Below, one piece after another: positions 10,879-22,489 of a DNA stretch of 64,000 bases. The stretch covers positions 1,860,001 to 1,924,000 of the forward strand of contig JAWWNJ010000011.1 in NCBI GenBank assembly GCA_037176885.1, given 5' to 3'. Position numbers and translations under genes: made by a program. Below the pieces are notes generated by a model, which ran no database searches, was not told the origin of the DNA, and was given only the letters and a program-made list of their open reading frames with translations. Source of the DNA: Favolaschia claudopus (lineage: Eukaryota; Basidiomycota; Agaricomycetes; Agaricales; Mycenaceae). Position 1 is the stretch's first letter. The number at the start of each line of letters is the position of its first letter.

Positions 10879-12974
10879 TCACTTGCCAATCATTTGACAG
10901 TCCGAAAACACAGACATGGCTGCGAGAATGGTTTCAACTCCTTGTCTAAACTGTTGTACATTCTGCCGGCTGGATCCGGAGTTGTATCGTGCTTGCGACA
11001 GCTCCGTCATGAACACCTGTGAAGCCGCCATCCAGAGAGTCTTCCCAATCGTTCATTAGCGAGAGGAATTAGTGTTTGAAAAAACACAATGCTCACCCCC
11101 ACAATCGCATCAATGTAACCGAATTCAGGCAGATTCGACTGACGCATACAATCCACAATCGCAATGGCGGCGTTGATCGCACGCGACCGCGAAAAGTCGA
11201 AGTGAAGGCGGAATGGATTGTTCAACTGGATAGTGGCGGTGTGGACGAAGCTGTAGATGACCAAGAGAAGTGATTGCGAGTCCACTTCGGAGGAGGATAT
11301 GGGCGGCAATACTTCTTTGAGAGACTCAATCACCTGGTGAAGCCGGGAATATTCGGCGCGGTGGTTGTTAGGTTGATTTGTGTGGTTCATGGCTGAAAAT
11401 TTAACATTACTTGAAATAAAATTGTTTGAACGAAAGACAACCCACTCTCCGTGAACTGTGTAGCTAATCGGCAAGCTTGGTCAAACACGATTGCTGCCTT
11501 TGCGTGGAGCGCGACTAGGGATGTTGCATGATCGGGAACATGTGTCAGGAAGTTCTCGACAGTCGAACTGCTATGCGATGGTTGTAAGTGCGTCTAGTTT
11601 GAAGAAATATAAGCCTGCTTCAGGATTGAGGTTGAACGAAATTCCTACTGGAGAATACATCTCGATGTCAAGCGGCCAAGGTGTATCCACGATCGCGTAT
11701 GATACGTCCCCAGGCGAGCCATCGGCAGCCAGCCATGTATTATTGAGCATCAGCACGGCCCAAAACGCGTTGATTCTTTCTCCCTCTTCCTCAGCAGTCG
11801 GAGGGTACCCTGTCAGCGACTGAGGCGCATTGCTCGGAGTATTCGCGGAACGGATTTTATGAAATCCCGAGCTGAGTGCGATGGACACCGCTGTGCTTGC
11901 GTGGTACTTTCCCTCCAAAATACGCGCATTGCGGAAGAAATATTGCGCTAGGAGCGCCTCAGCTTGAACGGTTTGGATAACGGTGTTGGGGTTGCGTTGA
12001 TTGGAGAGACTCATGGCCGCGCTGCGTAATGCCTCCGGGAGGAGGGTGGTGGTTTGGGAGGAGAGCGCGTCTGAGTGGGAGAGGTGGGAGCCCCAGAGGC
12101 AGATGGCGTCGATGAGGGCTGGACAGACGATTTGGCTTAAAGCTGCTCGAGATGAAATCGAGTTGAACATTTGTGGGTTGAGGAAGAATCCGATTTGAGA
12201 GGCGCGTCGCAGAAAGTTGTCGACCCTGTGCAGGGTCAGTATCGAGTTGATTGTTGGTGTTGGAAAAGAGATATATTCAAACTTACAATGTTCGAGTAAA
12301 ATTCGGGGGACGAGGCTTCACCAGAAGGCTGATTAGAGAAGGTCTTTATGAAACGATAAATCAATACCTGGGCTATCAATGTTGGAGGCGCTGAGAAGAT
12401 AAGTTCAATACGTAATTGATTCTTGCGAGGAATACTTACGCTGTGACCTAGAGCCGCTTGGACCTGCTTGCGGCTGAGGGTTCGTGAGAGCCAGGGAACC
12501 GTAACTTGACTGATAAGGGTTGTGCAACCCAACCGATGCCTGATTTTCATTTGGTTGTTCGAGTTGCTGGATTCTCGACTCTATAATAGATATTTGTTCT
12601 GTGTATGAAGCGGTTAATGATCTCCAACAAGAAATTTCATGACTAAGTGCGAACCTTCGAGGACTTGCGACCTTGCGATCCCGGATTCAGCTGTGTATTC
12701 ACAGTCTTCGAGTGCGCCGCCGCCGAAACGAGCACAGGGCCCGCAAATTGGCCTCACGCTGTCGCATCTCTGTTGTGGCAGTGAGTGTTCAGCAATGCAA
12801 TTAAATTATACGATGACCTACCACTTTGCGGCGCCTGGAAGGGAATAAAAAAAATCAGCTAACATTACAAACACAAAAATACGAGCAAGCCTTGTTGCTA
12901 GCTACTGACCTACAGTTATAACATGCTTGACCTTTGTCCAACTGTCTACGAGATTGCGATTTCTGTTGATCCAT
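10879..12974 (-). CDS. Zn2Cys6 fungal-specific transcription factor
   Basis: Ten exons give 508 aa (from 5': 12910-12974, 12822-12834, 12655-12769, 12440-12598, 12368-12390, 12287-12315, 11659-12225, 11446-11567, 11097-11392, 10879-11016). The binuclear zinc cluster is split over three exons: ACYNC-RRRKVRC-DSVRPICGPC, then a final C after ten residues. A short coiled-coil dimerisation segment (IIESRIQQLE) follows. The central fungal transcription-factor homology region begins LVDNFLRRASQIGFFLN and includes LIDAICLWGSHLS. Start at 12974 (MDQQKSQSRRQLDKGQACYNC) is preferred; an in-frame ATG at 13049 would add 25 residues. Exon 7's 3' end (11659) is the weakest junction because it implies a 91-nt intron. 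Target genes are unknown; the neighbouring ferric reductase is only a guess. Confidence 0.87.
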
Positions 12975-13806
12975 TTCACTTTCGTTAGCGTGAAGTGCAA
13001 AACCCCGAGTCAACGATGTAGACCTTAAATACCGCTCAACCCGGTTCATGTATGAAGATGAATCCTCCGAGTCTCCGAGTGGTTCAGCGAGTTGAGTTGG
13101 CTATGGATTATTCAACACGTAGCTGACAAAGAGTACCAGATTGTTCAAAATCGGAAGCACAGGTTAACCGAGTACCAGTAGGCATTCTCGCGGTTTCTGC
13201 CGCTACAGAGAGGTTTCGAAATGGTCGGTAAACGCGTACGAGTGGCGATGGAGACGAGACAGAAAATTTCGACGAGGATTCCCTTCGTTTTAGAAAATTT
13301 TTGGAATAGAGACTTCAGGGAGGGCATCGGGGACCGAGAGTTGCATGTGAGCAGTACCATCCGTACAAGTTGCTTCATTCGCTCGTCCAGTACACACAGT
13401 TACTTCTGATTACTTGGCGAGTTTGAATGCATTGACATTTTTGGAAGGCGATGACAGCTGATTCCTCCAAGATTCCTCGTGAATTTGCCAAGATAAGTCG
13501 CGCAAGACCGCGTTCAGCGCTGTTCCGAACTCTGCTTGGTCAGTTCATGATCATGTTCCCCGAGTTTCCTGCAGGTTCCGTCGAGAGCAGATTTGCAAGC
13601 ACAAGAAGGGCATTTCCCAAACCGGACAAGGGTCGGAAAGGTGGAGGAAATGATATTTGATCCGAACGCTGCCGGCATTCGCGCTCAGAGTCATTGAAAT
13701 CTATTTGACATTCACATTGTATTCGCAAAAGTATGGCAACAGAGGCGACGCGTAGCTGAGGCCCAAGAGGTCTGCATTCCCTTCTTCAACGTCTCTCTCT
13801 CCTACC
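12975..13806. other. Divergent intergenic region between the transcription factor and the MAPEG chimera
   Basis: About 830 bp separating two genes that read outward. Short frames exist (for example 13451-13660 +) but show no family signal. It presumably holds both promoters; I see no clear TATA box or repeated operator. Confidence 0.4.
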
Positions 13807-15090
13807 ATGTTGACCATCACCGTCCCCCAAGGGTACTTTCGATACTTCTTCGCCTCGATCCCAAGAAAGCTGACAGTTCTCTTTGAAAGTCTGAGGACTC
13901 CCTCCGTATACGTCGCGGGGTCTCTTCTGTCGACGGTTTTCCTTCTCACATGGCAAACTATCCAAGTTTCAAAGCATCGCAAACTGGCGGGCATACCCTA
14001 CCCTCGTCGTGCGCCACTTTGTCCCGTGGTTTCTGGATGTACACTAAACTTCGTTCTCGAGGACACGCAGAAAAAGCTGAGATGGATGCTTCTCCTGCCG
14101 CAGCTAAATTCGACTCCGTCCAGCGTGTGTTTCAATTCAATAAACACTATCTCGCCGCGTCTTAACCATCCCTTCCAGGCGCTCATGCTAATGTTGGTTT
14201 CGTGCCGCACAAAAGCCCTCCTCATTGACCTGTTGACAGACCCTTGAAAACATCCCGACAGTATACCTCATGTATGTGGTTCCAATCTTCCTTCCTGAGC
14301 GCACTCGCCACTCACTTCATCCTCCTAGGACCATTCTCGTCGGCATACAAGCACCCGTTGTCGCTGCTTCTGCACTCGGAGCCTGGGTTCTCAGTCGCAT
14401 TGTATACACTAACCGAGTAAGTTTTTCTTTGTCCTTGCGCTTCTGAAACGCGTGCTAACTGTTCCGCGCATGTTCGCGTCGTCTTTCTAGGACTTTGCCC
14501 CTTCAGCTTCATCGGCTTTACGTCCCTCGATGGATATGAATCAATGGCTTTTTTGTAGCGCCACTATCCGCAAACTCAAAGAACAAAACTTTGCGTATCC
14601 ATTTTTGCGTCCGGTCGACCCTGTCATGCTCTGTCTTCCTCAGTATCCCATAATCGTTCGCAATCCAATGGACCTATCCACCATGGAACGTAAACTCAAA
14701 TCTTCAAACCCCGAAAACCTCGAGTCAAATCCCGACCATCCCCGCTATTTAACTGTCGACGAATATGTCGCGGATGTGCGCTTGATCGTGAACAATTGTA
14801 TATTGTTCAATGGGCCCGAGCACCAGATTAGCGTGATGGCAAAGCACATGGAAGAGTTTTTCGATAACGAGATGAAGAATATGCCAGCTGTGGGCGAGGT
14901 GCGAAGCACCGTCTTTCCGCTCTCTTTGATGTTGACGCAGTCGGTGTCAGGAACCAATTGTAAAGGAAGTTGCTCAGTAACTCTCGGAGAAGGAGAAGGA
15001 ATGAACGCCGCGCAAACGGGTACGGAAAACGTTGAATGTCCATTGTCCAGAGGTAGATTACAAACAAGTACCCGGCACAGTGTTGAATGA
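13807..15090 (+). CDS. Chimeric reading frame: MAPEG (microsomal GST-3-like) fragment spliced in frame to a bromodomain
   Basis: Six exons read in one frame to 331 aa: 13807-14005, 14062-14124, 14179-14192, 14240-14271, 14329-14416, 14491-15090. The first five encode a MAPEG protein of the MGST3 kind: a membrane helix, TIQVSKHRKLAGIPYP, then KFDSVQRAHANTLENIPTVYLM and WVLSRIVYTNR, matching the family's QRAHQNTLE block. The fourth helix is missing. Exon six instead encodes a BET-type first bromodomain: RPVDPVMLCLPQYPIIVRNP, MDLSTMERKL, YVADVRLIVNNCILFNGP with the acetyl-lysine-binding NN/N. The second bromodomain and ET domain are absent, and the last 60 residues match nothing. It could be an expressed fusion or two gene remnants side by side (bromodomain ATG at 14530). 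Confidence 0.7.
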
Positions 15091-15469
15091 ATGCCTGGTT
15101 AGTCTACAATCAATATAGTAGCCTCGTATGAGCAGTTTAATTCCCTGGGAGCTTTTTGTTATAAGGCGCGCCGCCACCCAAATCGAGATGCGGGCCGAGC
15201 AGGTCTTGAATGCTACGACAAATTGAATGTAGGTAACATCCGACCACAACTTTTGCGGAAACGGCACGCACCGCATGGGGTTAAATCGTCAACTCTCTGA
15301 GTGTACAATCTCTTCAATTTCGCGTTCATGTCGAGCCTCTTAGGATCGGCACACCTACGTGGAGATGTAAGAAGCCAGCTCGGCATCGCTGAGTCGGCCA
15401 AATTCAAGACATGTCTCGCATACATGCTAATATAAAAACGCGGCGGCAACTTTCTTCCAAACCGAAACA
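15091..15469. other. Spacer before the P450 gene
   Basis: 379 bp with no gene. Its right end has a TATA-like box (see separate entry) just before the P450 start codon. Confidence 0.4.
15431..15437 (+). promoter_or_regulatory. TATA-like box of the P450 gene
   Basis: TATAAAA lies 39 bp before the P450 ATG. Position and sequence fit a TATA box with a very short 5' leader; the transcription start is not known. Confidence 0.4.
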
Positions 15470-17609
15470 ATGTCCCAAATCCTACTGCGTACTTCGAATC
15501 TAGGCGTAGCTCAAGCCGGCGCCATCGTCTTCTCCGCCTACCTCTGTTATGCCCTCTTTCGAACTCTCCAACGTCGCCGGTCGACACCTCTCAAAGGTCC
15601 CCCACGGCGCATTCTGAGGAACTGGATCTTCGGCATGAAGTCCGTGCTTTCGGGCGCGCCTGACCCCGGCGCCGTCTTCGAGGACTGGGCAACACAATAC
15701 GGCGCGGTGTACTCGATGCCTACGAGCTTAGGCGGCAACACCATCGTTGTGACGGACACGAAATCAATTGCGCATTTTGCGGCGAAGGAGACGTATGGGT
15801 ATGTTATGACGCCGCAGTCGCGGGATTTTTTGGGTAGGATGTTTGGGAAGGGGTTGTTTTGGGCGGAGGGGGATAGTCATAAACGGTGGGCTGCAACTTG
15901 CGCGTGAATTTGCATTTGATTTGGTGCTGATTGTAAGTTGTGTAGACAGCGGAGGGCACTCAATCCGGCTTTCAGTGTCACAGCTATCAAAGATTTGACT
16001 CCGATTTTCTTTGACTCGGCGTACAAGGTGCGTATGTTTATACTCCATCAAGGTAATGATCGAAAGGTATCATCTCGTGCGGTGTTAGGTCAAGGCCGCT
16101 TGGGATGCAATCATTGAACGGCGCCCGGATGGTACAACAATTGAAGTCCAATCATGGTATATCTCCACATTTTGCTGGTATCACAATCCATGCATACTCA
16201 AACTTTTTTGCTTCTAGGATGAACCATGTTTCGTCAGTTCTGGCTGCCTTCTATTACCGCTAAATAACTGACCGGATCTGAATCCAGACTTGACACAATC
16301 GGACTCGCCGGCTTCTCGCATGATTTTGGAACACTTTCTGGCGAGAAATCAGTTGTCGCGGACGTATTCGATAACATAGGTTCGAGGTCGTCGATCATAG
16401 GCGATTTTGTCTTTTTGCTATCGCTCTTTATGCCTGTCTTTGGCCGCATTCCCATCGGTCGTGCGCTCATGGTTAGGCAGCTTACGCAGACGCTCAATGG
16501 GCTCGGGGATAAATTCCTCGAGACGATTGATACGACGAGTAAGGATGGTGGCGTGGATAAGTCTGTTATTGGTATTCTAGGTATGTTGAGGTTTGGATGT
16601 GTTCAGTAATACTTGGAGCGTTGACGGTTTTACAGTGAAATCGGCTACGTCGGACAAGATATCAAATGACGAGGTTAGGGCGCAGGTATGTGGCACTGGA
16701 TAGTATTCTCCGTGGTCGGGTCGGCTGAAATACATGCAAGATAAATGTTCTCCTACTTGCAGGATATGAAACAACCGCTAGTAAGTCATCGTCAGTAAAA
16801 TACCAAGTTTTGAGATATTGACATGCTTTCCAGTCAGCCTCACTGTGGGTCCATCGTACTTGTTAAGAAGCAAAAAACTAACGCACTTGTCTACTAGTGG
16901 GCTTTGATAGAATTATCGCGGCACCCCGAGTTGCAAACCAAACTGAGAAACGAGCTTTTCGAGTCGGGCGGGGACCTCACATCGGAGGAACTCACCAAGC
17001 AAGGATCTCTTCTCGACGCATTCACTTGCGAAATTTTGCGTTTGCATCCTCCGCTGGGAATCCTGGAGCGCATGGTGAGTGCTTTTGATCAATTCGTCGT
17101 GGAATAAATACCAGACTGCCAACTCAACGCACGCTCAGGCCGCCGAAGACGACATTCTTCCCTTGAGCACGCCGATGGAGACCGCCGATGGAAGGCTCGT
17201 CGACAGCCTAGTCGTGGCCAAGGGCACAATCATCACCATACCCATCCACTCCATCAATCGGTCCGAAGCGTTCTGGGGCCCCGACGCTAAGACCTTCAAC
17301 CCCCTTCGCTGGCTCTCACAGCCCGACAAAATTGAATTTGAATACACGAACACACAGTATCGAGCGCAGGAGATCCAGGGATATCGCCACCTGCTGACGT
17401 TTTCGGACGGAGCAAGGAATTGTTTGGGTAAGGTGTTTGCGGTGATGGAGTTTAAGGTGGTTTTGTCGATCTTGGTGAGGGAGTATTTGTTTGAGTTTCC
17501 GGGTGGGGAGGGGACGAAGATTGGGAGGCATGAGAATATTTTTCCGAGGCCGAAGGTGGAAGGGGAGGTGGGATTTGATGTGCCATTGAGGGTGCGTCCT
17601 TTTGTTTAG
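15470..17609 (+). CDS. Cytochrome P450 monooxygenase
   Basis: Ten exons give 540 aa: 15470-15885, 15946-16027, 16089-16156, 16218-16232, 16288-16580, 16636-16685, 16741-16780, 16834-16844, 16898-17074, 17139-17609. An N-terminal anchor helix (AGAIVFSAYLCYALF) precedes a proline hinge (TPLKGPPRR). The I-helix oxygen-binding motif is AGYETTA, the K-helix ExxR is CEILRLHPP, and the haem loop is FSDGARNCLG with the axial cysteine. All diagnostic motifs are intact, so this is a likely functional ER-membrane monooxygenase. The overall look (PLKGPP start, YRHLLTFSDGARNCLG) is that of the large basidiomycete families with unknown substrates. Two exons are only 15 and 11 nt. No terpene synthase or other biosynthetic partner is adjacent. 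Confidence 0.93.
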
Positions 17610-17835
17610 ATATGAAAGTGAGGCATTGTATTGTCAAGGACTTCTTGCACTGTTGCGAATAAATGGATGCTACGAACATCATATTAGCAGCCTAAAACAT
17701 TTCGTGTAGATATATATACATCCTTTCCATAGAGTAGATCCGGAGAAGAAAAAAACAGAACTTCATGCGTAAGGCGTACCGTTCTCAGCAAGACGATGGG
17801 CCAGAAGAGGAACAAAATAACTGCGAAGAATATTA

Positions 17836-17937
17836 CTCTCGACCTGGGAGTCGAACCCAGCTTTCGCGCGACGTCAGGTGGGTTCAAGTCCCAGAGCCAT
17901 GACAGGCGCGTGTACTCAACCGATATACTAGTCGAGA
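17836..17937 (-). tRNA. tRNA-Asp (anticodon GTC) with a 29-nt intron
   Basis: On the - strand the acceptor arm TCTCGAC pairs with GTCGAGA. The D arm is GTAT-ATCGGTTGA-GTAC, the anticodon stem CGCGC/GCGCG, the variable loop AAAG, and the T arm CTGGG-TTCGACT-CCCAG with the TTCGA motif. The loop CTGTCA places GTC at 17901-17903. A 29-nt intron sits one base 3' of the anticodon, the canonical nuclear tRNA position, and contains GAC able to pair with the anticodon. Removing it leaves 73 nt. Every arm pairs cleanly, so the call is firm. Confidence 0.9.
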
Positions 17938-20900
17938 TGTGTTAGCTGCTCAAAACGTAGAGTGTTAACATTGTGGAAGCCATTACATATGCAAGGCGGG
18001 CCGCGGTCTTCTCGATCCGTGACGAGAGAGAGGGCGGAGGATGAGAGAGGCTGATGGAGGAAGGGTCTTGTGTGGGTGTGTGGAAGGCTCGGCCGTTCCG
18101 GCCGACTCGACTTTGCGCATCTGGGGGTCAGGAAAGTCGAGTCGAAAGGAACGGAACACGGCAACGGCCGAGCCTGCACGCCAGGGCCACCAAAGGTCCG
18201 GAAAGGAGACCAAAAGCAGCCCAGCTGAGCGAAGCTCCAAGGGCCAAAGGCCCGCGCGAGGGCGACTGACGGGCCCGAGACCCCACACAAGAGCAAGCGA
18301 AGTTGGAGAGGAGGGAAGAGGATATAAGGGGACGAAAAAAAAAAGACAGAAAAGAAGGGTCAGCGGCCAGTCCGGACTCCGAGTCTGAAAGTTACCCCGG
18401 AGTCTCAACATTATCAACGAGTTTGAACGCGAGGGACTTAGGCAGGGATAGGCAAATGAGGCGACTGATGGTGGCTGAAACTGAACGGATACTACCAGGT
18501 AGTGACGGTAGTGGAGGGTGGGGGTGAGCGAAATGAGGAGCGGTTGCGAGGACTCGGAGCCGAATCGTGTATGCACAACAACTTGAGGCGCCCTGTGAGT
18601 GGAGCAAGAGCCGTAGCAGCGGGGCCTGAAGGTGAAGGAGAGGGGAAGAAAAATGATATCGAGAGCTATATCGAGACTCCGTGAATGTCGAATCCAAAGG
18701 GAGGAGACCAAGAGGAAACAGGAGTTGAATAAATCATGGACAACGCTGTAAATAGATGGTGAGGTGCATGAGATTAGGCAAAGGAGCAGTGAAGCAGGTC
18801 TGCGCTCGGGGGGATGGTGCGGGACGGGTGCGTGGTCGGCGCTGAAAAGGACGAGCAAATGAGGTCTCAAGTGAATGCAGGATGGGCCATAAGATCGGAG
18901 AACGACCGCCAAAGAAACCGGCGAGACAGTGCCGATGCTGAGCTCCAAGGGCTCGTGATCAATAGAGGGAAGGAAGGAACGTGAGACGATCTTGGGAATG
19001 CCGACTCAGAGCCGTTTCGAGAGCACTCTGAAACCCAATTGCACAGGCAAGGTTCTGAAAGGTCAGAAATTAACAGTGAGGAGATTGAAATTATAGTATC
19101 GCGGTGTATAAAAAAGGAAGAGGAAGAGGAGGATAATATATATGAGGAGTGAGGCAGGAAAGAGCACGTCAACAAATGAGAACTAAAAGATTGGAGGAGG
19201 AAATGGAGATGCATAGGACGCCGAGTAAATGCTGGAAGTGGGTAACATTCAAATCTGGAAGAAATCAGATTTGCGAAGAATAAGTTGATGGGCAGTGCGG
19301 GAGAACGCGGACGAAACACAGATGCGATTTGTGAGGTGATGTAGGGGAAGTGGCACGGAATGAGTGCCATCAATAAGACATTGGCACGCGACAGTGAAGA
19401 TGGACTGGGGAAGCAGCAGCCGGGAGAACACATTCGCCTCCAGACATAGGCGGGTGGGAAGGGCTGGCAGGTGAAAGTGGTATGCGTAACAAGAAAAGGT
19501 GCGAGTCTTGAGGTGAATGGCAAGAAATTGGTAGGGAAGAGGAAACCAAGTGAGACAGCGAAGGGGTTCCAGATGAGGAATGGACTGCAGTCTGCAGAAA
19601 AGGTGGATATAGCAATCGTAGTATAGGCGCCAGATCGGGAGCGAAGCGTCAAACAATCTGCTGCTAGCCGTGGCATGCGAAGATAGAGAGGAGAATACAT
19701 GGAACTCGGAGCAATTCAAGTAGTGACTTGGATGAGATGATGGTGAACGGCGACGAAGGATGTGATAAGGCCGCAAAAGGATCACGCGGTACTGCAAATC
19801 CCGAAGTACTAGGGTGTCGCGGCATGAAGAGGAGAAGGAAGGCGAGGGAGAGAGCATAGTGGGAAGGGATACACAGAAGGAATTTAATAAAGATGAGCTT
19901 GAAGAAAGGCATTGAAATTGAATACAGGATAGTGCAAGATGCTTGCGTCCGCAGGGATCAATTTCCCCGTGGCGGGACAGGGAAGAGCCAGGAGAAATGC
20001 AAGTCCATACCTGAAGCCGAGGAAAAACTCAGGCTTGAGTGGTGACGGTATGATGTGAAGCGGCGAGGGTGTGCACGGAAGGGAGCCGGTGCATGAAACT
20101 TTGGGACGCGGTTCAATGTGTGGTCGGCAATTTGACGAAAAAGAAAAAGAAACATCCACGACCAGGGTTAGAGGCAAGGCGATCGGGGATAGTGAGTTCA
20201 ACCGGCTCAGGGGAAGAGGTGAGGTCTCGGTGACAGAATGGAAGGGGCGCGTAGGCAGCCAGGATCGTAACAAGGTCAAGACATTGATGGCAGTCTAGCA
20301 TGAAGGTGAGGAAGGGGCAGAGAGGAATATATTGGCTACGCTGCCATACAGGAAATGTGAGGAGAGGGACTGAGGCACCGAATACAATATGTGATTGTGA
20401 GAGGTGTCATGGATGGGAAAGGTAGATGACAAGAGGTGTGGGGTATTGCTGCGTAGAGTGTCGTCGCGCAGCGGGGACGATGACATGATGCATGGATGGT
20501 GAGGATACGAGGTGCGCAGAAGATATGGAAAACAGCACAGGAATCTTGGACGAGAGAAAGAAATAATAATAATATGTATATAGCAGGGGTGGATGACGGC
20601 GAGAATAGTTTTGAATCGCCAGCACCCTTCAACGAGGATAAGCCATCGAATCAGGTGGTGCAGCAAGTTATGAAGACATAAAACCAATGCGCGAGGAGCA
20701 TGTATGAATGTTTTGAGGCGGTCGTCAAGGATAAGCGGTTCGGGCACGTATGAGGGCACAATGAAACCAACACGCAGGAGAGGTCATGTTCTACCTGACT
20801 CGGATGAGCGGGTTGTCGCCCGAGGGGAACTCCGTCTGCGCAAAAATCTTGCAGCTGAGGAATGGTGTTATGCGAGGGAAGGACGACAGTAAGGGGGCAA

Positions 20901-22480
20901 GTGTGCCCATGATGCGTCACAAGAAAGATGAGGGTCGGAAAGAGAGGCAGCATGTCACCTCGGAAGCTGTAGTAAGAAATGAGATAAAATAAAAATAATG
21001 AGGACACCGATCGCAGGGAGATACGGCACTGCGAGGAGAGGACGTGCTATTGCACATGGAGAGGAGTATGGGCGCGTGCTGACACGCCCTATGCGAGAGG
21101 AGGAGGCGACGTCCCAGATGAGCGGAAACGGGAGCGCCATCACACAGTGAGAAAGCAGGATCAGACGGCAGGTATGAGACGCAGTACGAGGAGGCCCTGT
21201 CGCGCGAGGTGAGGAAAAGGGCATGGTGACAGGCATGAAAGCGCCGAACACGGCATGAGACGCAGGCTATCCCGTGTGAGGAAAGGGAGGGCGCCGTTGC
21301 GCGAGGTGAGGAGGAGGAGGAGGATACGCCGACACGCATAAGAAGCGCCGTACGCGAGAGGCACACCGTCGTGTGTGAAGATGAAGAGGGCGCCGTAGCG
21401 CGAGGTGAGGAGGAGGAGGATGCGCCGACACGCATAAGAAGCGCCGTACGCGAGAGGCACACCGTCGTGTGTGAAGATGAAGAGGGCGCCGTCGCGCGAG
21501 GTGAGGAAGAGGACATCACCGGCAGGCGTGAAAGCACTGTGCGCGGGATGAGGGGCGCGCCGTCGCGTGTGAACAAAAGCGCCGTACGCGGGAGAGAAGT
21601 GGAGGCAAGAGGGCGCCGTCGTACAAGGTGAGAAAGAGGCGAAAGTGCCGTATGCATCACACATTCGAGCGTCGGAGGCGGGATGAGAGACACCCGTGGC
21701 ATGAGAAAGAGGAGAGCGCGTGAGATGAGAAGGCGCGCCGATTCGAAGACGCTGCATGGTGTAGGGACAGTAAAAGAAACATTGACACGTGCAAGATGTC
21801 GTATAACAGGTGAGGCCCGGTGAGGGGCCAAGAATGTCGTCTCACGAGGTGGAGGGGGGCAGGGTGGGGCATTCAGTTTACGATGTAAGTGGCATCAGCT
21901 TTCTAAGAAACATGGGAGCGGACGTAGGGCATGATTCAGATGTTTGTCATATGTAGGACGGTGCGGCAAATCACAAGAGTGCGTTGTGAAGCGACACAGG
22001 CCAAGGAGGCGAGCAGGAGGTGCAAGGAGATACTAGGGGCTGAAGCTGAAGTCGAAAAGCCAATGCGAAGAGATTTTGAAGATGGGAGATAGGCCGATCA
22101 AGAGCAGAGAGCGTGCGGAGCGTGTTGAGGGCCGCAAAGATGAAGAATCAACGACAAAGTGCATAGGGAGTTGCAGAGAACGACGATCCGAGATACGACG
22201 AGCATCTAATCCGAAGCAAGACTTGATGCAGGAGCGTGCTTGAGCGACTGGGAATGAAGGAGATGGGTGACTGGATGAAAGTGACGACACATCGAAAGTC
22301 GAAAGGCGGAGAAACGTGTATAGGAGCGAGAGAGGACGAGCGATGTGCTCTGCAGCGACGGTGCGCTGGCAGGAGAGCGTAGCGATCAGAATCGTACCGA
22401 TCTGATCATGCCGACATGAAGCGGCGGGATCGGCATCCCTTGGCCGCCTTGCCTCTCACTAAGCCGGCTCGTGCCTCGCC
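17938..22480. other. Long purine-skewed block without a credible gene
   Basis: From just beyond the tRNA to the RAD4 relic, the + strand is visibly rich in G and A (many runs such as gaggaagaggag) and poor in T. Long open frames exist on the - strand (18867-19700, 20917-21831), but they encode only Ser/His/Pro/Leu-rich low-complexity sequence with no domain, as expected from the base skew. No splice path, transposase, reverse transcriptase or terminal repeat was found. The right third holds a minisatellite. It may be a non-coding transcription unit, an old expanded repeat or a decayed element. Confidence 0.6.
21200..21640. repeat. Degenerate 96-bp minisatellite
   Basis: The unit beginning gacacgcataagaagcgccg at 21331 recurs almost perfectly at 21427, a period of 96 bp, and a third copy decays after about 21520. 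Diverged copies of the core (agggcgccgt-cgcgaggtgagg) extend left to about 21200 and right to about 21640. 96 is a multiple of three, so both strands stay open through the array, which explains the repetitive ORFs there. Confidence 0.8.
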
Positions 22481-22489
22481 TGTCTTAGC

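Noticed and set aside
17684..17887. 67-codon - strand frame
   Set aside because: Overlaps the tRNA-Asp gene; no protein signal.
18867..19700. 277-codon frame on the - strand
   Set aside because: Low-complexity Ser/Pro/His/Leu composition caused by the purine-rich opposite strand; overlapping frames are equally open and no domain is seen.
20917..21831. 304-codon frame on the - strand
   Set aside because: Its repeats (FTHDGVPLAYGASYACRR) are the minisatellite read in frame, not a protein family; alternative frames show the same repeats.
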